A stretch of 17,155 nt of DNA from the NCBI GenBank assembly GCA_959598545.1, contig CAUGFC010000034.1:1-17155 (forward strand). The letters are read 5' to 3'. Under the pieces are notes generated by a model. It saw nothing but the letters and a program-made list of their open reading frames with translations. It was not told the origin of the DNA and did no database searches. The translations under genes were made by a program, and so were the position numbers. Source of the stretch: an uncultured Olsenella sp. (lineage in GTDB: Bacteria; Actinomycetota; Coriobacteriia; Coriobacteriales; Atopobiaceae). Below, piece by piece: positions 6,286-12,277 of this stretch; position 1 is the stretch's first letter, and every line of letters begins with the position of its first letter.

Positions 6286-7740
6286 ATGGGATACAAGACC
6301 TACACCTGCCCGATCGCCCGGGACTGCGGCGGCTGCGAGTGGCTCGCGGTGCCCTATCCCATACAGCTGCGCCGCAAGCAGGAGCAGGTTGTCGATCTGC
6401 TCGGGGACATGGCCTCCGCCGACAGCGTAACCGTCGAGGAGATCCGCGGCATGGACGAGCCCGTGCGCTACCGGCACAAGGCCGCGACCCCGTTCGCACA
6501 TGCGCGCGGAGGCCACGTGCGCTGCGGCTTCTACGCCGCGGGCACCCACCGTATCGTACCCTGCGACGAGTGCCTGGTTGAGGACCCGCGCGCCCGAACC
6601 ATCCTGAACTCGGTCGCACGCGTCGCCGAGCGGCTTCACATCCCACCCTACGACGAGGACCGCGGGACCGGCGTGCTCCGCCATGCCGTGGTCCGCTGCG
6701 GTTGGAAGACCGACGACATCCTGCTCACGCTGGTCTCCCGCGTCCCGGAACTCCGCGGCGAGCGTCGCGTCGTCGACGAGCTCCGCGCAGCATGCCCCGA
6801 GGTCACGAGCATCGTTCTCAACCTCAACGACCGTCGCACCAACGCGATCCTCGGGCAGCGCAGCCGCACGCTCCTCGGTCCCGGCGTCATGCACGATGAG
6901 CTGCTCGGCTGTCGCTTCGAGATCGGCCCCACGAGCTTCTACCAGACGAACCCCTCCCAGACCGAGGTGCTCTACGAGCTCGCGCTCGAGGGGGCCGGGT
7001 CCTCCGGCCGCGTACTCGACGCGTACTGCGGCACCGGCACCATCGGCATCTGCGCCGCCGCGCGCTCGAACGAGCTGCAGGTCACCGGCGTAGAGCAGGT
7101 GTCGTCCGCCGTGGCCTGCGCCCGACGCAACGCCGATGCGAACGGCGTCGCCGACCGCTGCCGCTTCGTGGCCGCCGACGCCACGTCCTGGATGGAGCGC
7201 GAGGGTCGCGACCAGCGCTTCGACACCGTCATCGTGGACCCGCCGCGTGCGGGCAGCACGCCCGAGTTCCTCGCCGGCGCCGCGGCGCTCAGGCCGCGGC
7301 GCATCGTCTACGTGAGCTGCAACGTCGTCACCCAGGCTCGCGACCTCAAGGTCCTGCGCGAGCGCGGCTATCGCCTGACCCGCGTCGCCCCCGTCGACAT
7401 GTTCCCCCACACCAAGCACGTGGAGACGGTTGCGGTTCTATCTCGGAAATCCGCAACGAAGACTTTCATCCCCGTGACCGTCAGCCCGAAGGACATGGGA
7501 CTGGATGAGGCCAAGGCGCAACCGACGTACGAGAACATCCGAAAGTATGTGAAGGAGACGCACGGCCTGACCGTGAGCACCCTGAACATCGCGCAAATGA
7601 AGGCCGAGTGCGGACTGGAGATGGAGTGCGACCGCTCGGGCGGCAAGCAGCAGCCGAAGTGTCCGCCCGAGAAGCGCGAGGCGATTCTGGACGCGTTCCG
7701 ACACTTCGGGATGATTGAGGATGATTCCTCGGAGGGATAG
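6286..7740 (+). CDS. rlmD: 23S rRNA (uracil-C5)-methyltransferase RlmD/RumA with extra C-terminal domain
   Basis: SAM-dependent enzyme making 5-methyluridine in 23S rRNA, 484 residues. The ATG at 6286 has AAGGAGG four bases upstream, and MGYKTYTCPIARDCGGC follows. Cysteines C8, C14 and C17, with C96 as a likely fourth, match the RumA 4Fe-4S ligand pattern. SAM-binding VLDAYCGTGTIG (243-254), DPPRAG (318-323), the nucleophile in VYVSCN (C345) and the base region HVETVAVLSR (378-387) are intact, so the catalytic core looks functional. No N-terminal TRAM domain is present. E. coli RumA ends near LFSR, equivalent to residue 387 here, but this protein continues about 95 residues (TYENIRKYVKETHGLTVSTL, NIAQMKAECGLE, CPPEKREAILDAFRHFGMI). 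That tail is a domain I know from Firmicutes RumA-like proteins and integrated elements. It probably comes from the element that inserted here. Confidence 0.93.
   Translation: MGYKTYTCPIARDCGGCEWLAVPYPIQLRRKQEQVVDLLGDMASADSVTVEEIRGMDEPVRYRHKAATPFAHARGGHVRCGFYAAGTHRIVPCDECLVEDPRARTILNSVARVAERLHIPPYDEDRGTGVLRHAVVRCGWKTDDILLTLVSRVPELRGERRVVDELRAACPEVTSIVLNLNDRRTNAILGQRSRTLLGPGVMHDELLGCRFEIGPTSFYQTNPSQTEVLYELALEGAGSSGRVLDAYCGTGTIGICAAARSNELQVTGVEQVSSAVACARRNADANGVADRCRFVAADATSWMEREGRDQRFDTVIVDPPRAGSTPEFLAGAAALRPRRIVYVSCNVVTQARDLKVLRERGYRLTRVAPVDMFPHTKHVETVAVLSRKSATKTFIPVTVSPKDMGLDEAKAQPTYENIRKYVKETHGLTVSTLNIAQMKAECGLEMECDRSGGKQQPKCPPEKREAILDAFRHFGMIEDDSSEG
7417..7449 (+). other. Candidate left attachment junction inside rlmD
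   Basis: These bases encode HVETVAVLSRK, the point where ordinary RlmD proteins end. From gttgcggttcta onward the third codon positions become less GC-rich than in the upstream codons, and everything after this point appears to belong to the mobile element. The 3' end of rumA is a known integration site for integrative elements in Firmicutes. The right copy is outside the window, so the exact crossover cannot be set. Confidence 0.38.
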
Positions 7741-7753
7741 GACGCTGTATTTT

Positions 7754-7824
7754 GCGTTTTAAGACGTTTTAAGCCCGTTGGGGTACTCCGTTACCCTGGC
7801 GGGCTTTTTCGTGCCTTAAAACGC
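7754..7824 (+). terminator. rlmD terminator nested in 10-bp inverted and direct repeats
   Basis: AGCCCG (7772-7777) pairs with CGGGCT (7800-7805), with an inner GGGTA/TACCC pairing, and is followed by five Ts, so this is a good intrinsic terminator. It is enclosed by GCGTTTTAAG (7754-7763) and its exact complement CTTAAAACGC (7815-7824). A direct near-copy ACGTTTTAAG abuts the first at 7764-7773. The repeats near an element end could be recombinase arm sites, but this is only a guess. Confidence 0.72.
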
Positions 7825-7967
7825 CTCTGAGAGCGTCAGAGAAGCAAAGGCGGATGCAGGTGCGCATCTCGCTTCCGCTCGATGCTGGGATTGGCCGCCC
7901 TGCGGGCGGCTGGTTCGGGTCTTGGGTCTGGGTACAGCAGGGGGCGGGCATGTCCGATTTCGGGTTC
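7825..7967. other. Non-coding stretch with small hairpins at the element's left end
   Basis: No credible gene. It holds two short hairpins, CTCTGA/TCAGAG (7825-7841) and the perfect 7-bp GCCGCCC TGC GGGCGGC (7894-7910). No function can be assigned from sequence. Confidence 0.5.
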
Positions 7968-8379
7968 TGACACACTATCGCGAAAAAATAGTGTGTCAGA
8001 ACTTTCCCCAGTTTATCGGGGAGTACGGGAAGGTGGTCGATTTCTGACACACTTGCGAAAATTTTAGTGTGTCGGTACTTTTCCCGTGTTCATCGGGGAG
8101 TACAACCATCTGACACACTTGACACACCTTTTTTTGAACTAATGCGCGCGAGAGAAAAAATAAGTATATAGATATATATAGGGAAAAATTTCTCTGTACG
8201 CGTAGATTGGAAAAATAGTGTGTTTAGTGTGTCAAGCGTCCGAGGAAGCCGATAAATCCTACGAAAGTACCGACACACTATAAAAAATGGAAGTGTGTCA
8301 GAAAAACGGGCAATCGCTCGGGGAAGCCGATGAATGCGGGAAATCTCTGACACACTTCGAAGTGTGTCAAAGTGTGTCA
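7968..8379. repeat. Mirror-symmetric iteron array, putative replication origin of the element
   Basis: Thirteen copies of TGACACACT or its complement AGTGTGTCA, nine of them exact. Forward copies start at 7968, 8045, 8111, 8120 (last base C), 8271 (first base C) and 8348. Reverse copies start at 7990, 8066 (last base G), 8217 (two mismatches), 8226, 8292, 8361 and 8371. The array is symmetric about 8172.5: 8111-8119 mirrors 8226-8234, 8066-8074 mirrors 8271-8279, and 8045-8053 mirrors 8292-8300, all to the exact base. Paired copies bound four modules of 64, 54, 54 and 65 bp. Each module contains TTYATCGG about 22-23 bases from one end, with the orientation reversed across the centre. The element's SF3 helicase gene starts about 750 bases downstream; P4-type helicases bind iterons at their origins. 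Origin function is inferred from this architecture. Confidence 0.72.
8129..8216. other. AT-rich centre of the iteron array, candidate DNA-unwinding element
   Basis: An 88-bp stretch, mostly A and T, lying exactly between the two tandem iteron pairs (8111-8128 and 8217-8234). It includes a T run, taagtatatagatatatata and an imperfect palindrome (GAGAGAAA near 8150 with TTTCTCT near 8190). It is by far the most AT-rich sequence in this GC-rich window. Melting at this position would fit an origin. Confidence 0.55.
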
Positions 8380-8436
8380 GAGGTTCCCTCTCCTGCCGTG
8401 TACGGCCCTTCTTCTGCTTTCAGCTTCTTGGTGGCT

Positions 8437-8542
8437 CGTTCCACTTTCCAATCCGAGAGTGGAACGCAATGTTCCCCGTGTTTATCGGGGAGTAGAGGCG
8501 GATGTTCCACTTGTTCCACTTTTCGAACGCAGTAGTGGCACA
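8437..8542. repeat. Second, diverged half-array with TGTTCCACT iterons
   Basis: CGTTCCACT at 8437-8445, reverse AGTGGAACG at 8458-8466, TGTTCCACT at 8503-8511 and again at 8512-8520, and reverse AGTGGCACA at 8534-8542. The layout repeats the left half of the main array exactly: forward copy, 12-base gap, a 54-bp module, then a tandem copy. The module also holds TTTATCGGGGAGTA at the same offset (23 bases) as in the main array, yet the 9-bp ends differ from TGACACACT at three positions. A further weak copy (AGTGGAAAC, 8588) follows. This suggests a second binding site of altered specificity or a degraded duplicate. Confidence 0.65.
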
Positions 8543-8630
8543 TGGGCGCGCGCAATATTTTTTTCGGGCGATTTCCGCTCGTATACGAGTGGAAACAAGC
8601 CTCTGACCTGCGGAGACGGAATATCGGGTA

Positions 8631-8659
8631 TTGCGTTAATCGAGTTAACGCTGTATAAT
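8631..8659 (+). promoter_or_regulatory. Promoter with operator-like palindrome for the replication-mobilization operon
   Basis: TTGCGT (8631-8636), a 17-base spacer and a perfect TATAAT (8654-8659). The spacer region is covered by the inverted repeat GCGTTAA (8633-8639) / TTAACGC (8645-8651) with a 5-base centre. It overlaps the -35 element, which is a typical repressor site. It points to the excisionase-like gene about 235 bases downstream. Confidence 0.68.
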
Positions 8660-8729
8660 ACCAGTTGTATAGATAAATGGCTCAGCACCCGTCCCGTCTT
8701 TGATGCGGGGTTGCTACCGGGAATAGGAG

Positions 8730-8763
8730 CCGAGCGCTCGGTCAAATAGGCCGTGCGTCACGG
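8730..8763 (+). other. Leader hairpins before the long attenuator stem
   Basis: The leader transcript contains the perfect 12-bp palindrome CCGAGCGCTCGG (8730-8741) and a small stem CCGTG CGT CACGG (8751-8763). Both lie between the promoter and the long terminator-like stem, where they could compete with or assist folding. Function is unproven. Confidence 0.4.
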
Positions 8764-8780
8764 GCGAAATAACGAACACG

Positions 8781-8856
8781 AAGCTCCCGTGGAAACCGAG
8801 ATAGACAAGGCATGTTCTGCCTATGTCCTTCTTTGGTTTCCACGGGAGCTTTTTTG
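8781..8856 (+). terminator. Long leader stem with T-tract, probable transcription attenuator
   Basis: AAGCTCCCGTGGAAACC (8781-8797) is exactly complemented at 8835-8851, a 17-bp perfect stem, followed directly by a run of Ts (six in a row from 8850) that overlaps the end of the stem. The 37-base apical region can fold further (AGGCA/TGCCT). It stands between the promoter and the first gene of the operon, so full-length transcription requires read-through or antitermination. P4-type satellites control their replication operon by premature termination; here that is an analogy only. Confidence 0.72.
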
Positions 8857-8894
8857 TTCTCGTGAAACGGATTCTGAACATGGAGGTGGCTGAT

Positions 8895-9116
8895 ATGGCT
8901 AAAGAACAGAAGAAGACGAAGGGGTCGAAACCCCGTTACATGACGACGTACGAAGCGGCGGAATTGCTCGGCCTGAGCGCCGGGACGCTCCGCGTCTGGC
9001 GTTGTCAAGGCAAAGGCCCGAGTTACTACAAGGTCGGCAATGCGGTCCGTTACAAGGTGGATGACCTTGAGGCGTGGAAGAGCGCCAACGTGAAGCGCAT
9101 TGAGCTAACGAATTAA
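8895..9116 (+). CDS. Excisionase/AlpA-like helix-turn-helix protein
   Basis: A 73-aa MerR-superfamily small DNA-binding protein. ATG 8895 is preferred because GGAGGT lies 7 bases upstream; the longer in-frame reading from 8823 would translate the attenuator stem. TTYEAAELLGLSAGTLRVWRCQG is here split as the helix-turn-helix (TTYEAAELLGLS, then GTLRVWRCQGKGP), followed by YYKVGNAVRYKVDDLEAWK. That wing and terminal helix are characteristic of Xis/HTH_17 domains. Likely roles are directionality factor for excision or regulator of the operon. As first gene of the replication-mobilization operon, a copy-control or excision switch is plausible. The stop is 12 bases before the helicase ATG. Confidence 0.83.
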   Translation: MAKEQKKTKGSKPRYMTTYEAAELLGLSAGTLRVWRCQGKGPSYYKVGNAVRYKVDDLEAWKSANVKRIELTN

Positions 9117-9128
9117 GGAGGTGTGAAT

Positions 9129-10931
9129 ATGGGCAAAAAAGAAAACCGCCCCGATGCCTGCACAGCTTCCGGGACGGCCTCTACCTGTGATTATGATAGC
9201 ACGTCCGTTTACGCAGGTCAAGACATGACCGAGAACGAGCTGATTAGAACGGTCACAGAGGAGTATCTGGCGGGCATCGACGTGGACATATGCCCCGCTC
9301 CCGAACAGGTCGAGCGGGAGCTTCTGCAGGCGACCAACAACGCCATCGAGGAGTACAACCGGGGTCCCCGCGACCCGAACGCGCCTGTCGGAGCATCATT
9401 GAAGGACGCCTATCCCGACCAGAAGCCGCCGGGAGACGCCCGCCTGCGCCTGCGCAAGCACCTGGACCCGTACCAGATTGCGCTGATTGTGCGCGAGCTG
9501 CATCACGCGGTGGGCATCCTCTGGAAGGATGCGGGCGACGACGGCAACTTCGACATCGGCGTCTACCAGACGTCCGGCGACAACGAGGGCACCTACGACG
9601 TCTCCGAGGATGGTCTGACGCGGCTCATCCGCAGCTACGACAGCGCGATTACGATTCGCGGCGTCTACGAGACGATTGCGGTTCTCCGTTCCGTGTGCCC
9701 GCACGTCGAGCGTTGTCATGACCGTGACCTTATCGCTGTGAACAATGGCGTGTACGACTACGGGAGCAAGATGCTCCTTGGCTTCGACCCGGAGTTCGTG
9801 TTCACCGGCAAGGTGCGCGTGGACTTCGTTGAGAACGCCCCGAACCCCGTGATACATAACGACGAGGACGGCACCGACTGGGACGTCGTGTCCTGGATGG
9901 GCGAGCTGTCCGACGACGAGAGCATCGTACGGCTGCTGTGGCAGATTGTCGGAGCGGTCATCCGACCCGGCGTCAGCTGGAACAAGAGCGCGTGGTTCTA
10001 CTCCACGTCCGGCAACAACGGCAAGGGCACGCTGTGCTCCCTCATGCGCAACCTGCTGGGGCGCGGTTCCTGGGAGTCCATCTCGCTGAAGGACTTCTCT
10101 TCCCCGTTCATGCTGGAGCCGCTGATGCGTATTTCCGCCGTAATCACGGACGAGAACGACACGGGCACATTCGTGGACGACGCGGCGGCGCTCAAGTCCA
10201 TCATCACGGGGGACCCGTTCCAGCTGAACCGCAAGTTCAAGGAGCCGCGCACGGTCCTTTTCAAGGGGTTCATGGTCCAGTGCGTCAACGAGCTGCCGAG
10301 GCTCCGCGACAGGTCGGAGTCCATGTACCGCCGCCTGCTGGTCGTGCCGTTCGAGAAGCGCTTCGAGGGCAACGAGCGCAAGTACATCAAGGACGACTAC
10401 CTGAAGCGCAAGGAGGTGCTGGAGTACGTGCTGTACCACCTGCTGGCGGAGACCGACTACTACGAGCTGGACGAGCCGCAGGCATGCACCGCGCTCTTGG
10501 ACGAGTTCCGGGAGGTCAACGACCCCGTTCGCCAGTTCCTGGGCGACGTGCTGCCGGAGGCATCCTGGGACATCCTCTCGTGGCAGTTCGTCCACGACCT
10601 GTACCGCCACTGGTTCCAGAGGAACATCCCGTCCGGCAGGCCCGAGAGCCGCAAGGCGCTCATCGCTGACATCAAGCGCCTCCTGCCGGAGTGGCATGAG
10701 TGGTCGTACACCGACAACCCGGTGTTCGTGCCCGACGAGATGAGGGCGCAGCCCGAGCCGTTGATTGCCGAGTACGAGGTGACCGAGTGGATGAACAAGG
10801 CGTACCGCGGTTCCGACCAGGGCCGCATCTGCATGCCCGACCTGCCCGCCCGCGTGAGGGGTCTCATGCGTACGGTGCCTCTCGGCTCGGGCGGTAGCAA
10901 CGAAACAGATTCAGAGGACAAGGAGGATTAG
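9129..10931 (+). CDS. D5/P4-type SF3 replicative helicase (phage/plasmid primase family C-terminal part)
   Basis: A 600-aa replication protein; ATG 9129 has AAGGAGG seven bases upstream. The middle carries a D5_N-like region (about 115-260, including RDLIAVNNGVYDYGSKMLLG). Then comes the SF3 ATPase: WFYSTSGNNGKGTL (Walker A, 289-302), SAVITDEND (Walker B region, about 336-344), FMVQCVNELP (sensor/motif C) and SMYRRLLVVPFEKRF with arginines typical of the family. After the helicase a C-terminal part of roughly 150 residues (RQFLGDVLPEASWD, VHDLYRHWFQRNIPSG) resembles winged-helix tails used for origin binding. I see no catalytic primase domain at the N-terminus, so priming may need another protein. 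It most likely opens the iteron array upstream. It is followed by a membrane protein gene after 4 bases. Confidence 0.9.
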   Translation: MGKKENRPDACTASGTASTCDYDSTSVYAGQDMTENELIRTVTEEYLAGIDVDICPAPEQVERELLQATNNAIEEYNRGPRDPNAPVGASLKDAYPDQKPPGDARLRLRKHLDPYQIALIVRELHHAVGILWKDAGDDGNFDIGVYQTSGDNEGTYDVSEDGLTRLIRSYDSAITIRGVYETIAVLRSVCPHVERCHDRDLIAVNNGVYDYGSKMLLGFDPEFVFTGKVRVDFVENAPNPVIHNDEDGTDWDVVSWMGELSDDESIVRLLWQIVGAVIRPGVSWNKSAWFYSTSGNNGKGTLCSLMRNLLGRGSWESISLKDFSSPFMLEPLMRISAVITDENDTGTFVDDAAALKSIITGDPFQLNRKFKEPRTVLFKGFMVQCVNELPRLRDRSESMYRRLLVVPFEKRFEGNERKYIKDDYLKRKEVLEYVLYHLLAETDYYELDEPQACTALLDEFREVNDPVRQFLGDVLPEASWDILSWQFVHDLYRHWFQRNIPSGRPESRKALIADIKRLLPEWHEWSYTDNPVFVPDEMRAQPEPLIAEYEVTEWMNKAYRGSDQGRICMPDLPARVRGLMRTVPLGSGGSNETDSEDKED

Positions 10932-10935
10932 GGAT

Positions 10936-11625
10936 ATGACGAATTTGACCAAAGAGGAGTACGCGAGGCTGCACCTGAAGGCCAAGCGCGGGATGCTCAC
11001 AGCGGAGGAGAGGGCTGCATTGGAAGCGTATGAGGCTGCGGCGCAGCCTGCTCCTCAGACGCCCGTTCCGGCGGACACGGAAACGCTTCTCTGCTGTCCG
11101 TATTGCGGCCATGCGACTATCACAACGCAGATTGTGAGCGACGTGACGTATCGCAAGCCGGCCACGGTGATTGCGATGATGTTCGCTCCGCTCATTGCGG
11201 TTGTGCTGGCGTTCCTGTTGCGCAACATGTTCGTCACCGTACTGGCGCTGATAGTTGTCATTGTGTCCGCGCTTGTCCCGATGTGGGCGTTCTATCGCGG
11301 CAATTATTCGGTGACGCACAAGTATTACGTATGCAAGCGCTGCGGGTATGCCGAGCGGGATACGAAGTGGAAAATCGTGAACGACGGGGGCAAGGCGATT
11401 GAGGCCGTTGCTATGGGCATCGGTCTTACGCTCGTTCTGATTTTCTCGGTGTTCATGATTTCGAAGAACGTCGATTTTAGCTCTATGCCGACATGGGACA
11501 TCCCGGCTGTCGAAGACACTAACGGCGGCAATGTTCAGGGCACCGATGGCGGTGGCGAGCAGACCATCGAGGACCTTGGTAACGGCACGATTTTGATGTA
11601 CGGCAGCATGCCGATTTCTGATTAA
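10936..11625 (+). CDS. Membrane protein with a zinc ribbon split by a membrane hairpin
   Basis: A 229-aa protein of unknown function; AAGGAGG lies 9 bases before the ATG. Residues 1-35 are a charged helix (EEYARLHLKAKRGMLTAEE) like a short-SHOCT-type or leash helix. C54-P-Y-C57 and C133-K-R-C136 are two CxxC knuckles of one zinc ribbon. Two membrane helices (about 76-96 and 99-119) lie between them, so the knuckles would come together on the cytoplasmic side. A third helix (about 156-176) leads to a Gly/Asp-rich tail predicted outside. It sits between the helicase and the mobilization genes, so a role in replication anchoring, copy control or conjugation is possible, but nothing in the sequence decides. 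Confidence 0.75.
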   Translation: MTNLTKEEYARLHLKAKRGMLTAEERAALEAYEAAAQPAPQTPVPADTETLLCCPYCGHATITTQIVSDVTYRKPATVIAMMFAPLIAVVLAFLLRNMFVTVLALIVVIVSALVPMWAFYRGNYSVTHKYYVCKRCGYAERDTKWKIVNDGGKAIEAVAMGIGLTLVLIFSVFMISKNVDFSSMPTWDIPAVEDTNGGNVQGTDGGGEQTIEDLGNGTILMYGSMPISD

Positions 11626-11639
11626 AGGAGGTATTCGAT

Positions 11640-11957
11640 ATGGCAACGAAGAAGCGTTACTCGGACATCAACAAGGCCATCAAGGAGGCCGAGGCGAGGC
11701 GCGAGGAGTATTACAAGCAGGTCGGTCGTGTGATGCTCGAAGAGTACCCCGAGCTGGGCGATATGAACGTCACCGACATGCGCAGGGCCGCACGCTTCCT
11801 GCGCGACAACCTGCCCGAAAAGGCATCTTCGAAGGGTGCCGAAGCGGGCAAGGCGACCGCCCAGAACGGAGCGCCCGCCGCGTCCGATTCGGGCGGCGAT
11901 TCCGCCCACGATGCACGCGAGCCTATGCCCGTGAGGGGCTACGGCGAGGGCATGTAA
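11640..11957 (+). CDS. Small charged helical protein before oriT region, function unknown
   Basis: A 105-aa soluble protein starting at ATG 11640, with AAAGGAGG 7 bases upstream. Residues 1-60 are strongly helical and charged (INKAIKEAEARREEYYKQVG, then MNVTDMRRAARFLRDNLPE). The rest is a low-complexity Ala/Gly/Ser/Asp tail. No known family is recognised. Its place in the operon, just before the structured oriT-like DNA and mobC, suggests a relaxosome accessory or small regulator, as seen for many tiny genes preceding mobC, but this is positional inference only. Confidence 0.68.
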   Translation: MATKKRYSDINKAIKEAEARREEYYKQVGRVMLEEYPELGDMNVTDMRRAARFLRDNLPEKASSKGAEAGKATAQNGAPAASDSGGDSAHDAREPMPVRGYGEGM

Positions 11958-11958
11958 A

Positions 11959-12246
11959 GGAGGCAGTCGTGCCTCCATCCGGCACCCCGCAAGGGGTGTC
12001 CGGCGTGCCCCGTTCCGAATGGAGAGTTCTGCCGAGTCGTCGGCTGAAACCGGTTGGGAACAGGGCACCCCTGGGGGTTCGAAGGGGACAGCGAAAGCTG
12101 CCCCCTCGCGAGCGGGACGTGTACATACAAAACGGAGGTATTTTTCGCCGCAGCGAAAAAACCGGAAGTTTTGTAGGGACAAGTCCCATGCTCGCTACCT
12201 TTTTCCCTGCGAAAGCATTTGCGAGAAATCGCGTCGAACAGACGCG
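11959..12246 (+). other. Structured non-coding region, probable origin of transfer (oriT)
   Basis: The 320 bases between the small gene and mobC hold a series of hairpins. These are GGAGGCA/TGCCTCC (11959-11976); CACCCC GCAA GGGGTG extended by CCGG/CCGG (11979-12003); CAGC GAAA GCTG inside GGGG/CCCC (12084-12104); TTTTTCGC/GCGAAAAA within ACAAAAC/GTTTTGT (12127-12174); GGGAC AA GTCCC (12176-12187); and CGCGTC/GACGCG (12230-12246). Position directly upstream of mobC and relaxase genes is the usual place of oriT. A long in-frame extension of mobC across it lacks protein-like composition. The nick site cannot be read with certainty; the vicinity of GGGACAAGTCCC is my best guess. Confidence 0.6.
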
Positions 12247-12277
12247 GGCGATTGATAGAAAAAAGGAAGGTGTTGAT

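Noticed and set aside
5971..7419. Minus-strand open frame of 482 codons opposite rlmD
   Set aside because: Shadow of the rlmD coding sequence, which has all catalytic motifs; the antisense product has no recognisable features.
7400..8400. tRNA gene as attachment site
   Set aside because: No cloverleaf-like sequence was found by eye; the element appears to sit in rlmD instead.
8001..8498. CRISPR-like repeats (TTCCCCGTGTTTATCGGGGAGTA, shown here as copies near 8006, 8081 and 8472) resembling type I-E repeats; the copies are split in this note as TTCCCCGTG + TTTATCGGGG + AGTA
   Set aside because: Only three imperfect copies at irregular distances, always framed by facing iterons, and matching inverted versions (TTYATCGGCTTCC) exist on the other side. 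They are parts of the origin modules, not a repeat-spacer array; no cas genes are present.
8090..8749. Several small open frames in the iteron region on both strands
   Set aside because: They are built from the repeats, lack ribosome sites and have repeated peptides that only reflect the iterons.
8823..8894. Longer N-terminus of the excisionase-like gene from ATG 8823
   Set aside because: It would translate the attenuator stem and T-tract; ATG 8895 has GGAGGT at proper distance.
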